A stretch of 7,120 bases of DNA from an uncultured Centipeda sp. (GTDB lineage Bacteria; Bacillota; Negativicutes; Selenomonadales; Selenomonadaceae). This document shows, piece after piece, positions 6,457-7,120 of this stretch (within the stretch, counting starts at the first letter, position 1; each line of letters starts with the position of its first letter). The stretch spans positions 1 through 7,120 of the forward strand of contig CALALM010000403.1 of assembly GCA_937925565.1 (NCBI GenBank), given 5' to 3'. The translations under genes and the position numbers were made by a program. The notes beneath the pieces were generated by a model. That model was not told where the DNA came from. It made no database searches and was given only the letters and a program-made list of their open reading frames with translations.

Positions 6457-6465
6457 ATCATAACA
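6457..6465 (-). promoter_or_regulatory. Candidate extended -10 promoter of the PepSY-family gene
   Basis: On the minus strand TGT-TATGAT gives an extended -10 element (TGn plus five of six -10 matches). Transcription would start near 6450, about 35 bases before the ATG at 6415. No good -35 box is seen at 16-18 bases, which is usual for extended -10 promoters. An imperfect dyad (ATAGAGA 6434-6440, TCCCTAT 6452-6458) overlaps the expected start site and could be an operator; it does not match the Fur box consensus. Confidence 0.45.
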
Positions 6466-6487
6466 CAAAACAAACGAAAACGGGACA

Positions 6488-6529
6488 TATAAAAGAGGAC
6501 GGCTGCGCACCGCAAACGCGCAACCGTCC
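6488..6529 (-). terminator. Intrinsic terminator of hpf
   Basis: On the minus strand GGACGGTTGCGC pairs with GCGCAGCCGTCC (6529-6518 with 6508-6497) as a 12-base-pair stem with a 9-base loop, followed by TCTTTTATA. The only irregular pair is U-G in minus-strand RNA but would be C-A on the plus strand, so the hairpin works for hpf, whose stop codon is 13 bases upstream. It separates hpf from the PepSY-family gene. Confidence 0.85.
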
Positions 6530-6542
6530 CCCAATCTCCTGC

Positions 6543-7088
6543 TCAGCCCTCTTCGTCCTCGATCAGGGCGTACTTTCCGTCGTTTCTGCTGTAAACCACA
6601 TTGACCTCCTCCGTTTCCGCATTGCGGAAGACGAAGAAACGATGATTCAGAAGGTTCATCTGCATGATCGCCTCCTGCACATCCATCGGCTGCAGGGCAA
6701 AGCGTTTCGTCTTGACGACCGGGAAGACATCGTCTTCCTCCGGCACGGGCTGGCTGAATGTCTCGACCGCCTCTGCCTTGAAGCCGCCGTGGCGGAAGCG
6801 GCGCTCGAGTTTCGTCTTCTGCTTGCGAATCTGGCGCTCCAACTTCTCGATGACGAGGTCGATGGAACTGTACATATCCTCCGAATGCTCCTCACCACGC
6901 AGCAAGACACCGCGCACGATGGGTGCCGTTACCTCTACCTTATGATGCTTCCCCTCCACTGAGAGCAGTACCGAGATGTCCCCGACGTTCTCGAAGTACT
7001 TCGTGATCTTGCCGACCCGCTTCTCCACATAGTCGCGCAGCGCCGGTGTAACCTCGACATTCTTTCCCCGAATCGTGAATGCAGCCAT
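6543..7088 (-). CDS. hpf: Ribosome hibernation promoting factor, long form
   Basis: A 181-residue long-form HPF, which binds the 30S decoding region of idle ribosomes and, through its C-terminal domain, joins two 70S ribosomes into inactive 100S dimers in stationary phase or stress. The N-terminal S30AE domain covers about 2-100 (FTIRGKNVEVTPALRDYVEK at the start; basic helix with RQIRKQKTKLERRFRH at about 85-100). An acidic, variable linker follows (EEDD about 117-120). The C-terminal dimerisation domain is at about 125-179 (KTKRFALQPMDVQEAI, QMNLLNHRFFVFRN, NVVYSRNDGKYALIE). The ATG at 7088 is chosen because AAAGGGG (7098-7104) lies 9 bases upstream and the family begins there; an in-frame TTG or GTG-type start at 7112 would add eight unsupported residues. 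The usual DGxYGLIE ending reads DGKYALIE, a mild change. In many Firmicutes secA follows hpf; here a terminator and the PepSY-family gene follow instead. The promoter lies outside the window. Confidence 0.97.
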   Translation of the reverse strand: MAAFTIRGKNVEVTPALRDYVEKRVGKITKYFENVGDISVLLSVEGKHHKVEVTAPIVRGVLLRGEEHSEDMYSSIDLVIEKLERQIRKQKTKLERRFRHGGFKAEAVETFSQPVPEEDDVFPVVKTKRFALQPMDVQEAIMQMNLLNHRFFVFRNAETEEVNVVYSRNDGKYALIEDEEG

Positions 7089-7120
7089 GAAACACAGCCC
7101 CTTTCTATCCACGGGAGCGC

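Overview
The window looks like chromosomal DNA from a GC-rich, low-GC-lineage relative of the Firmicutes, most likely a Negativicute such as Selenomonas. This is an inference from three things: protein style, strong GC preference at third codon positions, and Firmicutes-type AAAGGAG/AAAGGGG ribosome binding sites. It is not proven by any marker here. The first ~300 bases are clearly more AT-rich than the rest and hold no gene I can name.

Layout, left to right. Bases 1-401 are a leader or remnant region. It ends in a plausible sigma-70 promoter whose -35 box lies inside a palindrome, which suggests an autoregulated operator. Next, on the plus strand, come a DeoR-family transcription regulator (402-1169), a clear intrinsic terminator (1198-1234), and a PflX-like radical SAM protein (1267-2154). 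The remaining genes are on the minus strand. The first is a large P2-type calcium ATPase (4868 to 2199), which converges on the radical SAM gene with only 44 bases between them. Upstream of the ATPase is a 254-base gap holding a long nested inverted repeat. Then come a PepSY-associated membrane protein (6415 to 5123), a short promoter region, the intrinsic terminator of hpf, and the long-form ribosome hibernation factor hpf (7088 to 6543).

The genes do not form one obvious pathway. Two are typical housekeeping or stress functions (hpf; cation export). One is a multi-pass membrane protein of a family often linked to metal or siderophore handling. One is a regulator without a neighbouring sugar operon in view. 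One is a radical SAM enzyme of unknown substrate. I found no convincing new defence or mobile system. The most unusual non-coding structure is the nested inverted repeat at about 4926-5095. The most unusual protein details are in the ATPase: an NGET motif in place of TGES, and a PMCA-like membrane site lacking the M5 glutamate.
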